From Dyella_A ginsengisoli (lineage in GTDB: Bacteria; Pseudomonadota; Gammaproteobacteria; Xanthomonadales; Rhodanobacteraceae), in contig NZ_JADIKM010000001.1 in NCBI RefSeq assembly GCF_044904665.1, forward strand, positions 558,001-622,000: a stretch of 64,000 nucleotides of DNA. The letters run 5' to 3'. The notes beneath the pieces are model-generated. The model saw only the letters and a list, made by a program, of their open reading frames with translations. It did not search any database and was not told the origin of the DNA. Both the position numbers and the translations under genes were made by a program. Within the stretch, counting starts at the first letter, position 1; each line of letters begins with the position of its first letter. Shown in pieces: positions 7,439 to 17,196 of this stretch.

Positions 7439-8914
7439 GTGATTTCCCGAGACGAATTCGACGCGCTGGTGGCCCAGGGCCACACGCGCATCCCGCTGGT
7501 GCGCGAGGTGTTTTCCGACCTCGACACGCCGCTGTCGGTGTACCTGAAGCTGGCCGATGGCCCGTACACCTTCCTGTTCGAATCGGTCGAGGGCGGTGCC
7601 ACCTGGGGGCGCTATTCGATCATCGGCCTGCCGGCGCGCCGCGTGTATCGCCTGCGCGGGCACGAACTGGAAGTGGAAGATGCCGGCGAAGTCACCGAGC
7701 GCCGTCACCTGGACGATCCGCTGGCCGAGATCGAGAAACTCCGCCAGCAGTACGACGTGCCGCGGCTGCCGCAGCTGCCCGCCTTCAGCGGCGGCCTGGT
7801 CGGCTATTTCGGTTTCGAGACGATCGGCTACATCGAGCCGCGCCTGGCGCAGTGGGATCGCCCCGACGAGCTGGGCACGCCCGACGTGCTGCTGATGCTG
7901 GCCGAGGAAGTGGCCGTGTTCGACAACCTCAAGGGCCGGCTGTATCTCATCGTGCACGCCGATCCGTCGCAGCCGCACGCCTACGCGCAGGCGCAGCGCC
8001 GGCTCGACGCGCTGGTCTACCGCCTGCGCCAGGGCGGCGCGTCGTACCCGCAGCTCACGCAGTCGGTGGCGCTGGACGAGAGCGACTTCAAATCCTCCTT
8101 CACCAAGGCCGAGTTCGAGGCGATGGTGGAGAAGGCGAAGGAATACATCCGCGCCGGCGACATCTTCCAGGTGGTGCCGTCGCAGCGGCTCAGTGTCGGC
8201 TTCAACGCGCGGCCGGTGGACGTGTACCGCGCGCTGCGCGCGTTGAATCCGTCGCCATACATGTACTTCGTCGACCTGGGCAAGACGCAGATCGTCGGCT
8301 CCTCACCGGAGATCCTGGCGCGACTGAAGGACGGCAGGGTGGTGGTGCGCCCGATCGCCGGTACGCGCCGACGCGGCGCCACCGAGGACGAAGACAACGC
8401 GCTCGAAGCCGAGCTGCTGGCCGACCCCAAGGAGCGCGCCGAGCACGTGATGCTGATCGATCTGGGCCGCAACGACGTCGGGCGCATCACCGAGACGGGC
8501 AGCGTGGCGGTCACCGAGTCCTTCGTGGTCGAGCGCTACTCGCACGTCATGCACATCGTCAGCCAGGTCGAGGGCGCGCTGAGCGATGGGCTGTCCTACA
8601 TGGACGTGCTCAAGGCCACCTTCCCGGCCGGCACGGTCAGCGGCGCGCCGAAGATCCGCGCGCTGGAGATCATCCAGGAGCTCGAGCCGGTCAAGCGCAA
8701 CATCTACGCCGGCGCGATCGGCTGGATCGGCTGGTGGGGCGATGCCGACACCGCCATCGCGATCCGCACCGCGGTGATCCAGGACGGCCGCCTGCACGTG
8801 CAGGCCGGTGCCGGCATCGTCTACGACTCCGATCCCGCCTCCGAGTGGGAGGAGACCATGAACAAGGGCCGCGCGCTGTTCCGCGCCGTGGCGCAGGCGG
8901 CGCAGGGGCTGTGA
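7439..8914 (+). CDS. trpE: anthranilate synthase component I
   Basis: A 491-residue cytosolic enzyme that makes anthranilate from chorismate with ammonia delivered by TrpG, the first step of tryptophan synthesis. Hallmarks are RIPLVREVFSDLDTPLSVYLK, the feedback/substrate motif LLESVEGG-like FESVEGGATWGRYSIIG, and the chorismate-binding block (PSPYMYFVDLG, GSSPEILARL, PIAGTRRRG, LIDLGRNDVGRI, ATFPAGTVSGAPKIRA, GAGIVYDSDPASEWEET). I prefer the GTG at 7439, giving MISRDEF as in related enzymes; the ATG at 7403 overlaps a possible -10 box. The 3' end overlaps the next gene by 4 bp. Its partner gene trpG appears interrupted at 19141. Confidence 0.95.
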   Translation: MISRDEFDALVAQGHTRIPLVREVFSDLDTPLSVYLKLADGPYTFLFESVEGGATWGRYSIIGLPARRVYRLRGHELEVEDAGEVTERRHLDDPLAEIEKLRQQYDVPRLPQLPAFSGGLVGYFGFETIGYIEPRLAQWDRPDELGTPDVLLMLAEEVAVFDNLKGRLYLIVHADPSQPHAYAQAQRRLDALVYRLRQGGASYPQLTQSVALDESDFKSSFTKAEFEAMVEKAKEYIRAGDIFQVVPSQRLSVGFNARPVDVYRALRALNPSPYMYFVDLGKTQIVGSSPEILARLKDGRVVVRPIAGTRRRGATEDEDNALEAELLADPKERAEHVMLIDLGRNDVGRITETGSVAVTESFVVERYSHVMHIVSQVEGALSDGLSYMDVLKATFPAGTVSGAPKIRALEIIQELEPVKRNIYAGAIGWIGWWGDADTAIAIRTAVIQDGRLHVQAGAGIVYDSDPASEWEETMNKGRALFRAVAQAAQGL

Positions 8915-9600
8915 GCCGCGTGATGGCCGGTATCGCGCTGGCTGGCGCGCTGGCGGGCAGCGTCCAGGCAGAAAAAGCGCCTTCGGCACCGGCCTGGCCT
9001 GACACCGCACTTGCGCGCACCGAAGCGCTGGCCCTGCTGCAGACGCTCAACGCCGACCTGCTCAGTCACGACAGCGCCACGCTGACGCTGGAGCGCTGGT
9101 GCGGCGCGCACGGCATGGCGTCGCCGGCGAAGGTGACCGCCGAGCGGGTGCGCGGGCCGGCGCACGCGTTGCCGGACGATCTGCGCGCGCAACTCGGCAT
9201 CGGCGCGGACGAGCCGGTCGCCTATCGCCGCGTGGCGCTGCGCTGTGGCGGACGCACGCTGTCGGAGGCGGAAAACTGGTACGTGCCGGCGCGGCTGACC
9301 GCCGCCATGAACCGCATGCTGCAGACCACCGACGTGCCGTTCGGCAAGGTGGTGCAGCCGCTGCATTTCCGCCGGCGCACGCTGTCGGCCGAACTGTTGT
9401 GGTCGCCGCTGCCGGACGGCTGGGAACGTGCCGGCGCCTTGCCGGCCGATCGACCGGGATCGCTCGCGATGCCACACCGCCTGCTGCAACACCGGGCGCT
9501 GCTGGTCGACGGCGACGGTCATCCGATCAGCGCGCTGATCGAGACCTACACCGACCAGGTGCTGGCGTTCGATCCTCCGCGGCCACCGCCGGCACCCTAA
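8911..9600 (+). CDS. secreted protein, possibly chorismate-lyase (UbiC/DUF98)-like
   Basis: A 229-residue product; the GTG at 8911 gives a GTGA overlap with trpE, and an ATG at 8923 is the alternative. A signal peptide is evident (MAGIALAGALAGSVQA). The mature part contains LTLERWCGAHG, YRRVALRCGGRTLSEAENWY and RLTAAMNRMLQTTDVPFGKV. This pattern (arginine-bearing strand, A-x-N-x-Y, R-L, then D-x-PFG-x-V) recalls the UbiC/DUF98 chorismate-pyruvate lyase fold, in line with the coupling to trpE, a chorismate user. Chorismate is cytosolic, so secretion argues against simple lyase activity. I am only moderately sure of the family. Confidence 0.5.
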   Translation: MSRVMAGIALAGALAGSVQAEKAPSAPAWPDTALARTEALALLQTLNADLLSHDSATLTLERWCGAHGMASPAKVTAERVRGPAHALPDDLRAQLGIGADEPVAYRRVALRCGGRTLSEAENWYVPARLTAAMNRMLQTTDVPFGKVVQPLHFRRRTLSAELLWSPLPDGWERAGALPADRPGSLAMPHRLLQHRALLVDGDGHPISALIETYTDQVLAFDPPRPPPAP

Positions 9601-9671
9601 AGCCCGCCCGATCCCGGCCGCTATCGGAAAGCTTGCCGCGGAACGTCCGCGCCCGTTTGCCAGGGAACGAC

Positions 9672-10082
9672 ATGAACGAACCCGACCTCAGCCAACTGCC
9701 GTACCGCCGCCCGCCGATGACGCGCGGGGTCGATCCCCAGCGCATGAACTGGCTTTGGCGGCTGATCTGCGAGCTGGGCGCGGTCGATGCGCCGGAAGTG
9801 ATGGAAGCACTGCACGCCGCCCAGGTGCCGGTGGACCTGCGCCGGGTGAAGAGCTGGACGGTGAGTGATCGCGAAGCCTCGTTCTTCCCCATCACGCTGG
9901 CCGAGCTGGAACGCAACCTGCGCTCCGTGCTGGCGCTGCGCCTGGCTGCTCGCGAGGCACAGATGCAACTGCAGCACGCCTCCGCCGAGCCGGCCGGCGA
10001 GCCGCAGGCCGAGCTGGATGCCGGCGCGCCGCACGATGGCGACGGCGAAGGTGGCGTCGATCCCGCCCAGCTCGAGTGGTAA
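9672..10082 (+). CDS. hypothetical protein, DUF1456/YehS-like pattern
   Basis: A 136-residue soluble, acidic protein. The middle (NWLWRLICELGAVDAPEVME, then VPVDLRRVKSWTVSD and FFPITLAELERNLRSVLALR) follows the helical pattern seen in one unit of DUF1456 proteins such as YehS: alternating helices, then x-W-x-x-x-D/E-D and a terminal leucine-rich helix. The C-terminal 40 residues are acidic and low in complexity. It lies 71 bp after the secreted protein and 86 bp before recC. The function is unknown and the family call is tentative. Confidence 0.55.
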   Translation: MNEPDLSQLPYRRPPMTRGVDPQRMNWLWRLICELGAVDAPEVMEALHAAQVPVDLRRVKSWTVSDREASFFPITLAELERNLRSVLALRLAAREAQMQLQHASAEPAGEPQAELDAGAPHDGDGEGGVDPAQLEW

Positions 10083-10168
10083 GCCGCCGCTGATTCCGCC
10101 GCGTCGCAGCCGCTGCGATGCGCTTCGGGTGTGCTGTGCGTCCACCGCACACGGCTATCATCCCGACG

Positions 10169-13100
10169 ATGCACACCGCCCCCAAGGACGAATTCGGCCA
10201 CGGCCTCGTGATCTACCGCGCGAGCCGGCTCGAGGCCCTGCTCGATCCGCTGCTCAAGCTGCTCGACAGCGCGCCGCCGGCCCACGTGCTGGCGCCGCAG
10301 ACGGTGATCGCCGCGCACCCGGGCATGCGCCACTGGCTGGCCGGCGCGCTGGCGCGCAAGCGCGGCGCCGGTGGCATCGTTGCCAACCTGCGCATCTCGT
10401 TGCCCAGCAGCTGGCTCGACGAGCTGGCGCTGGTAGTGCTGGGCAGCGGCGCGGTGGCGCTCACGCCGTACCGCCGCGACCGCCTGCGCTGGCGCATCCA
10501 CGAACACCTGCCGGCGATCGACGACGCCCGCGTGCGGGGCTACCTCGCCGGCGGCGACGCGGCGCGCCGCCGTTACCAGCTGGCCGACCGGCTGGCGCGC
10601 ATCTACACCCAATACCTGGTCTATCGGCCGGACTGGCTCGACGCCTGGGAGCACGGCCGCGACGACCTGCCCGAACCCACCTTCATGGCGCCGCTGTGGC
10701 GCCAGTTGCGCGCGGACATCGGCCTGCCGCACCGCGGCGAGCGCGTGCAGGCGCTGGTGCGTGAGCTGGCGCGCGATCCCGCACGCCATGCCAGCGACGA
10801 GCCGCTGCACCTGTTCGGCATCAGCCACCTCGCCCCGGCCGAGCTGGCCCTGCTGCGCGCGGTAAGCCAGCTGCGGCCGGTGATCGTCTACGTGCCCGAT
10901 CCCTGCCGCGAGTTCTGGGCCGGCCTGCGCGGCGAGCGCGAGCAACTGCGCGAGCTGGCCCGCACCACGGATTTCGGCGAGGCCTCCGAGCAGCACTTCC
11001 TGCAGATGGGGCACCCGCTGCTCGCCGCCTGGGGCCGCATGGGCCAGCACTTCATGCTCAACCTGCAGAACTTCGACGACGCCATCGCCATGGACGTGCG
11101 CCACTGGCAGGACGAGGCGCCATCGCCGGGCGAGGGCGACGGCCTGCTGCAGCGGCTGCAGGAGAGCCTGCGCGCGCTCGATCCCTCGGTGATCGCGCCC
11201 CTGCGCGGTGGCGCCGATGCGGCGCTGGCCGACCGCTCGCTGCGCGTGCACCTGTGCCACACCCGCCTGCGCGAGCTGGAAGTGCTGCGCGACGCGCTGC
11301 TCGCCGAGCTGGCCGCGCGACCGGACCTGAAGCCCTCGGACATCGTGGTGATGGCCCCGGACATCGCCGCCTACGTGCCGCTGCTGCCGGCGGTGTTCGG
11401 CGAGGCCGGCCGCCATCACGGGCCGCTGCCGTACCACCTGGCCGACGTGGCGGTGGCGCGCACGCATCCGCTGCTCGACGCGTTCAGCCGGCTGCTGGCG
11501 GTGCCCGAGTCGCGGCTCACCGCACCGGAGCTGCTTGACCTGATGCAGGTGCCGGAAGTGGCGCGCGCGCTGGGTCTGGGCGAAGGCGATATCGACACGC
11601 TGGCCCGCTGGCTGCGCCAGGGGCGCGTGGCCTGGGCGCTGGACGGCGCATTCCGCGAAGGCTTCGGCGTGCCCGGCATCGACGAGCACACCTTCGCCTG
11701 GGGCATGGACCGCCTGCTCGCCGGCTACGTGCTGGGCGACGCCGACACCGGTGACACGGGCTGGCGCCTGCCGGACGGCGAGCTGTGGCCGGTGGAAGGC
11801 GTGCACGGTCCGCAGGCGGCGATCCTCGGCGCGCTGGACCGCCTGCTGCTGGCGCTGGCCGAGCTGCATCGCGACGCGTCCGAAGCGCGCACCGCGTCGG
11901 CCTGGGCCGCGCGGCTGGAGCGCCTGCTCGACACGCTGTTCCGCATCGACCCGCGTGACCGCGACGCGGTGGAGGCGCTGTCGCTGCTGCGTCGCTTCCT
12001 GCAGGCGACCCGGGTGGAGACCGCCGACTGCGGACTCGATCCGCTGCTGGAGTTCTCCGTGGTGCGCGAGGTGCTGCGCGAGCGGCTCGCTGCCGCGCCG
12101 GAGCGCCAGCGCTTCCTGCTCGGCGGTGTCACCTTTTGCGGCATGGTCCCGCAGCGCGCGATCCCGTTCCGGGTGATCGCCGTGCTCGGTCTCAACGACG
12201 GCGAATTCCCGCGCAGCGTGGGCGACGCCGGGCTGGACCTGATGCAGCACCACCGCCGCCTCGGCGACCGCGACGTGCGCAGCGACGACCGCTACCTGTT
12301 TCTGGAGACGGTGATGGCCGCGCGCGAGGTGCTGCATCTCTCGTATATCGGTGAAGGCGTGCGTGATGGCAAGCCGCGCAACCCGGCCGCGCCGCTGGCC
12401 GAGTTGCTGCAGAGCCTGGACGACCAGGCCGGCCTGCGTGGTATCGACGCCGACGAGGACGACAGAGCACCGGCGCCGGGCGCGCCGCGCGTTATCCATC
12501 GGCCGTGGCGCATCAAGCATCCGCTGCAGCCGTTCGACCGCCGTTATTTCGACGGCAGCGATCCGCGGCTGTTCACCTTCGATGGCGGCAGTGCGGGCAT
12601 GGTGGCCGGCCAGTCGTTGGCGCCGTTCCTCGCTGCCGGCGATGACGCCGGCGGCGAAGTGCCGGGGCCCATCGCCCTGCGCGAGGTGCAGGCCTACTTC
12701 CGCGATCCCGCGCGGCAGTTGCTGGCGCAGCGGCTCAACATCCGTCTGGACGCGCTGGAGGACGACCGCCTGCAGGCCGACGAGCCGCTGCAGCCCGGCT
12801 TCAGTGCGCTGGACCAGGTTGGCCGCCGGCTGTTCTTCGATGCGTTGGGCGCGGGCCGTTTCGACCTGCCGGAGCAGCCGTCGGCCTGGCTGCGGCTCGG
12901 CGGCATGCTTCCCGGCGGCCGGCTCGGTCTGGCCGCCTGGACGGCCGAACGCGATGCGGTGAACGCGCTGCTGCGGGCGGCACAGGCGCATCCGCTGTTC
13001 GCCGGAGCCATGCCGCAGCGTCAGCCGCGCGCACTCGCCCTCTCCATCGGCGAACACACGGTGGAAGGCGCGCTGGAACGCGTGTTCGCCACCGACGACG

Positions 13101-13633
13101 CGTTGTGGCTGTTCGAGGCCTGGCCGGGCAAGAAACCCGAGGCGCTGACGTTCCGCGAGCGCGTGCCGCTGTTCCTCGACTGGGCGCTGCTGCGGCTGGC
13201 GGTCGATGCCGCCACGCCGGTGCGGGTGGCGGTTTTCACCGCCGATGAAAAAGCCGACGTCGGTGCGCCGTTCAACCGCTGGGACGAGGCGCTGCAGGCC
13301 GCGCCGGCGGAAAACGCGCGCGCGATGCGCGAGGCACTGGCCGCGCGCGTCGCCGCGCTGCTGTCGATCTGGCGACAGGCGCAGCGCCAGCCGCTGCCGT
13401 ATTTCCCGCGCACCAGCTGGGCCGCGCTGGACGACAAGCCCGATTCCGCGCGGCAGGCGTGGGAGGGCGGCTTCAACACCGGTGAGCGCGACTACGCGCC
13501 CGGCTACGCGCGCCTGCTCGCCGGCGAGATCAACTTCGCCGACGGCCAGCCGCAGCACGCCGAGCTGCAGGCGTTGGCCGGGCAGCTCGCGGCGCTGATC
13601 GAGTTCTCCACCCTGCAAGCGGTGAGCGCATGA
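10169..13633 (+). CDS. recC: exodeoxyribonuclease V gamma subunit
   Basis: A 1154-residue RecC, which holds the split DNA duplex and recognises Chi in the RecBCD enzyme that processes double-strand breaks and degrades foreign linear DNA. Features include the N-terminal GLVIYRASRLEALLDPLLKL, an inactivated helicase-like core (LHLFGISHLAPAELALLRAV, VTFCGMVPQRAIPFRVIAVL, LNDGEFPRS) and the C-terminal nuclease-like fold. The ATG at 10169 aligns with RecC starts; the frame is open from 10118. The end overlaps recB by 4 bp (ATGA), as is common for this operon. Confidence 0.95.
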   Translation: MHTAPKDEFGHGLVIYRASRLEALLDPLLKLLDSAPPAHVLAPQTVIAAHPGMRHWLAGALARKRGAGGIVANLRISLPSSWLDELALVVLGSGAVALTPYRRDRLRWRIHEHLPAIDDARVRGYLAGGDAARRRYQLADRLARIYTQYLVYRPDWLDAWEHGRDDLPEPTFMAPLWRQLRADIGLPHRGERVQALVRELARDPARHASDEPLHLFGISHLAPAELALLRAVSQLRPVIVYVPDPCREFWAGLRGEREQLRELARTTDFGEASEQHFLQMGHPLLAAWGRMGQHFMLNLQNFDDAIAMDVRHWQDEAPSPGEGDGLLQRLQESLRALDPSVIAPLRGGADAALADRSLRVHLCHTRLRELEVLRDALLAELAARPDLKPSDIVVMAPDIAAYVPLLPAVFGEAGRHHGPLPYHLADVAVARTHPLLDAFSRLLAVPESRLTAPELLDLMQVPEVARALGLGEGDIDTLARWLRQGRVAWALDGAFREGFGVPGIDEHTFAWGMDRLLAGYVLGDADTGDTGWRLPDGELWPVEGVHGPQAAILGALDRLLLALAELHRDASEARTASAWAARLERLLDTLFRIDPRDRDAVEALSLLRRFLQATRVETADCGLDPLLEFSVVREVLRERLAAAPERQRFLLGGVTFCGMVPQRAIPFRVIAVLGLNDGEFPRSVGDAGLDLMQHHRRLGDRDVRSDDRYLFLETVMAAREVLHLSYIGEGVRDGKPRNPAAPLAELLQSLDDQAGLRGIDADEDDRAPAPGAPRVIHRPWRIKHPLQPFDRRYFDGSDPRLFTFDGGSAGMVAGQSLAPFLAAGDDAGGEVPGPIALREVQAYFRDPARQLLAQRLNIRLDALEDDRLQADEPLQPGFSALDQVGRRLFFDALGAGRFDLPEQPSAWLRLGGMLPGGRLGLAAWTAERDAVNALLRAAQAHPLFAGAMPQRQPRALALSIGEHTVEGALERVFATDDALWLFEAWPGKKPEALTFRERVPLFLDWALLRLAVDAATPVRVAVFTADEKADVGAPFNRWDEALQAAPAENARAMREALAARVAALLSIWRQAQRQPLPYFPRTSWAALDDKPDSARQAWEGGFNTGERDYAPGYARLLAGEINFADGQPQHAELQALAGQLAALIEFSTLQAVSA

Positions 13634-16600
13634 CCGGCACCGCCGAACACGCCGCGTCGCTGGACTGGACCCGCCTGCAGCTGGCCGGCCACGGCCGCAC
13701 GCTGATCGAGGCCAGCGCCGGCACGGGCAAGACCTGGACCATCGCCGTGCTCTACCTGCGCCTGCTGCTGGAGCAGGGCCTGAGCCCGCGCGCCATCGTG
13801 GTCACCACCTTTACCGACGCCGCGGCGCAGGAGCTGCGCGAGCGCCTGCGCGCCAAGCTGGTGTGGGGCGAGATGGCCGCGGCGGACTGGCAGGCCGACA
13901 CCGCCGACAGTGTCATCGGCCCCGATCTCCTCTGGCTGCATGTGCGCTGGCAGGACGATCCCGCCCAGGCCGAACGCGACCGCCTGCGCCTGCGGCTGGC
14001 CCAGGCCGAGCTGGACCTGGCCCCGGTCGGCACCATCCACAGCCTGTGCCGGCGCATCCTCGCCGACTATCCGTTCGAGAGCGGCGGCGGCTTCCAGCTG
14101 GGCGAGATGGTCTCGTCCGAGGCGCTGCTCGACGAATGGTCGGCCGACCTGTGGCGACGGCTGCAGCAGGGCGAGGTCGCGGTGGCGGAGGCGCCCGCGT
14201 CGCTGGCTGCGCTGCGTCGCCAGCTCAAGGCCTATCTGCAGCCCGGCGTGGCGCTGTGGGCACCCGATGCGGCCTGCCTCGATGCCGAACTGCCGCCCGC
14301 GCGCGCCGATGCGCTCGAAACGTTCGTCGCCGGCAAGGCGAACTTCCTGCCGCGCAAGACCGCGCTGAAGACGGCGCTGCAGGCGCTGGCACAGTGGCTG
14401 CGCGATCGCGGCGAGCCGCCCAAGGCATCGGTGATCGCCAACCTGCTCGCAGCCGAAACGGAAGCCCACCAACAACTTTCCGCTGATGCACTGGCCGCGC
14501 CCGCCACGCACGAACTGCTCGCCTTTGCCGCCCGTGCAGGGCGCGTTTTCGAGTACGTCGCGATGGTCGACCACGTGCGCGCCTGGCAAGGCTGGCTGGC
14601 CCAGGTGCACGCGTGGCGCGAGGAACGCCTTGCCGCGCGCGGCCAGCTCAGCTTCGACGAACTGATCGCCCGCGTCGGCACCGCGCTCAGGCGCGAGGAC
14701 CGCGCCCTCGCCGACCGGCTGTTCGCCGCGTGGCCGGTGGCGCTGGTGGACGAGTTCCAGGACACCGACGGCCAGCAGTACGACATCCTGCGCGCGATCT
14801 ACAGCGATGCCGCCGGCGCGGCGCGCGGGCGGCAGGTGATGATCGGCGACCCCAAGCAGGCGATCTACCGCTTCCGCGGCGGCGACATCCATACCTACCT
14901 GCGCGCCGCCGCCGGCGCCGACCAGGTGCTGCGGCTGGACACCAACCACCGCTCCTCGCGCACGCTGGTCGCCGCGCTGAACCAGTTCTATGCCGCCGCG
15001 GGCGCGGTGCTGAGCGTGGATCCGGACGCGCCCATCCGCGTCGAGCCGGTGCAGGCCAGCGGCCGCCGCGACAGTGCGTCGTACACGGTCGACGGCGCGC
15101 CGCTGGCGCAGCCGCTGCAGTTCCACTGGCAGGCGGACTATCCCGCCGCGGTCCCCGCGCGCTCGCGCGACGCGCTCGAGGCCTGCGCGCAGCAGATTGC
15201 GGCGCTGCTGGCCTCCGGTCGCCATCGCATCGGCGATCGCGCCGTGCAGCCGGGCGACATCGCGGTGCTGCTGCCCGGCAACCAGGACATCATCGACCTG
15301 CGCGCGCGGCTGCAGCGCCTGGGCGTGCCCTGCGTGGGTGCGGGTCGCTCCAGCGTGTTCGCGCTGGACGTGGCGCGCGAGCTGCAGATCCTGCTCTACG
15401 GCATCGACCACGCCAGCGACGAGGGCGCAGTGCGGGCGGCGCTGGCGACGCGGCTTTATGGGTTGTCGTTCCACACGCTGAAGGCGCTGCGCGAACAGCC
15501 CGAAGCCTGGCTCGATTACGAGCAGCAGTTCCAGCAGTGGCGCCTGCGCTGGCAGCGCGAAGGCGTGCTGGCGGTGGTGCGGCAGCTGATCGAACATGCC
15601 GCGCCCGCCCTGCTGGCCGGCGACGACGGCGAGCGCACGCTCACCGACCTGCGTCACCTGGGCGAGCTGCTGCAGGCGCAGTCCGACCAGCTGCACGGCA
15701 GCGAGCAGCTGCTGGCCTGGTTTGCCCGCCAGCGCGAGGGCGAGGCGGCCGGCGGCGATGCGGCGGACGAGCAGCAGCTGCGCATCGAATCCGACGCGCA
15801 ACGCGTGCGCCTGATGACCCTGCATGCCAGCAAGGGCCTGGAGTTCAACCTGGTGTTCCTGCCGCTGATGTGGGACCACACACGCAACGCCAACGACACC
15901 TTGCCCGTCATCGACGAGCCGCTGTGCGGCCGCCGCGTGATCGGCTTCGGCAAGGCGGCCAAGGCGCAGTACGACCACGAGGGCCAGGACGAGCGATTCC
16001 GCGTGCTCTACGTGGCGCTGACCCGCGCCGTTTATGCCTGTCATGTCTACGTGCTGCCGCCGGATCGCCCGAAGCAGGCCAACAGCGACAAGCCGGCGGG
16101 CGATCCCGAGCGCGCGCCGCTGGACGTGTCGATCGAGCGCCTGCTCGCCGCGCGGGCGGCCGGTCTCGATCTCGCCGCAACGGCGCCGCAGCTCGGCTGG
16201 TCCGCCGACGGCTGGCCGTGGTGCGCCGGTCGGCTCGCGCTGGAGGTGTCGCCGGAAGGTCCGCGCATCGCGCGCCGGGAGCCGCCGCCGCATCCGGATG
16301 CGCGCGTCTACAGCTTCTCCACCCTGGTCCGTGGCGCTCACGACGGCACGCTGGAAGACGCCGCCGCCAGCGACGAGGCGCCCGTGACCGACGAAGTTGC
16401 CGAGGCGCTGGACGCCGTACTGCCGGTGGCTGAGCCGGCACCACCGCATCCGGAGCTGCAGGCGCTGGCGGCGATCCGCGGCGCCGACATCGGCAACGCG
16501 CTGCACGCGATGTTCGAGCACCGCACCATCGGCGAACCGATGACCCGCCAGCTCGGCCTGATCGACCGCGAGCTGGGAGACGCCGGCGTGCCGCTGGACG

Positions 16601-17196
16601 AGCGCGAGCGCCCGGCGCTGATCGAACGGATCGCGCGGCGATTGCAGGCCAACCTCGAGGTGGAACTGCTGCCCGGCCTCGCGCTGGGCCGGGTGCCGCC
16701 GCAGCGCCAGCTGGCCGAGATGGAATTCCACTACCTGCTCGACGGCGCCTCGGTGGCCGCGCTGCGCGAGGCATGCATGCGCCACGGTGAGCCGGAGTTG
16801 GTGCCGTTCACCGCGGTCAACCAGCTGCGTGGGCGGATGACCGGCAAGATCGACCTGATCATCGAGCATGACGGTCGCTTCCACGTGCTGGACTACAAGA
16901 GCAACTACCTCGGCGACCACCTGGACGGCTATACGCCCGAAGCGCTGCGTATCGCGATGGACGACCACCAGTACCGCTTCCAGGCGCTGCTCTACACCGT
17001 GGCGGTGGACCGCATGCTGCGCCAGCGGCTGCCGGGCTACCGCCGCGAGCGGCACCTGGGCGAGGCGATCTACCTGTTCGTGCGTGCAGTGGGGCTGGTG
17101 CCTGAGGCCGGCATCTGGCGCCACCGTTTCGACGATGCGTTGATCGACGCCGCCGATACGGCGCTGGCTGGTCGTATCGAAGGAGTCGCCGCGTGA
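13630..17196 (+). CDS. recB: exodeoxyribonuclease V beta subunit
   Basis: A 1188-residue SF1A 3'-5' helicase and nuclease subunit of RecBCD. Walker A is ASAGTGKTW with K34. Motif II-like LVDEFQDTDGQQYDIL, QAIYRFRGGD and the helicase C block LMTLHASKGLEFNLVFLPLM are intact. The C-terminal nuclease has D1075, D1088 and K1090 (KIDLII ... VLDYKSN), with the same spacing as the E. coli catalytic residues, so it should be active. It overlaps recC and recD by 4 bp each, forming recC-recB-recD. Confidence 0.96.
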   Translation: MTGTAEHAASLDWTRLQLAGHGRTLIEASAGTGKTWTIAVLYLRLLLEQGLSPRAIVVTTFTDAAAQELRERLRAKLVWGEMAAADWQADTADSVIGPDLLWLHVRWQDDPAQAERDRLRLRLAQAELDLAPVGTIHSLCRRILADYPFESGGGFQLGEMVSSEALLDEWSADLWRRLQQGEVAVAEAPASLAALRRQLKAYLQPGVALWAPDAACLDAELPPARADALETFVAGKANFLPRKTALKTALQALAQWLRDRGEPPKASVIANLLAAETEAHQQLSADALAAPATHELLAFAARAGRVFEYVAMVDHVRAWQGWLAQVHAWREERLAARGQLSFDELIARVGTALRREDRALADRLFAAWPVALVDEFQDTDGQQYDILRAIYSDAAGAARGRQVMIGDPKQAIYRFRGGDIHTYLRAAAGADQVLRLDTNHRSSRTLVAALNQFYAAAGAVLSVDPDAPIRVEPVQASGRRDSASYTVDGAPLAQPLQFHWQADYPAAVPARSRDALEACAQQIAALLASGRHRIGDRAVQPGDIAVLLPGNQDIIDLRARLQRLGVPCVGAGRSSVFALDVARELQILLYGIDHASDEGAVRAALATRLYGLSFHTLKALREQPEAWLDYEQQFQQWRLRWQREGVLAVVRQLIEHAAPALLAGDDGERTLTDLRHLGELLQAQSDQLHGSEQLLAWFARQREGEAAGGDAADEQQLRIESDAQRVRLMTLHASKGLEFNLVFLPLMWDHTRNANDTLPVIDEPLCGRRVIGFGKAAKAQYDHEGQDERFRVLYVALTRAVYACHVYVLPPDRPKQANSDKPAGDPERAPLDVSIERLLAARAAGLDLAATAPQLGWSADGWPWCAGRLALEVSPEGPRIARREPPPHPDARVYSFSTLVRGAHDGTLEDAAASDEAPVTDEVAEALDAVLPVAEPAPPHPELQALAAIRGADIGNALHAMFEHRTIGEPMTRQLGLIDRELGDAGVPLDERERPALIERIARRLQANLEVELLPGLALGRVPPQRQLAEMEFHYLLDGASVAALREACMRHGEPELVPFTAVNQLRGRMTGKIDLIIEHDGRFHVLDYKSNYLGDHLDGYTPEALRIAMDDHQYRFQALLYTVAVDRMLRQRLPGYRRERHLGEAIYLFVRAVGLVPEAGIWRHRFDDALIDAADTALAGRIEGVAA

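Noticed and set aside
7183..8910. Long open frame continuous with the chorismate-lyase-like gene
   Set aside because: It runs antisense-phase through trpE with Arg-rich translation typical of GC-rich shadow frames. Only the part after 8911 is coding.
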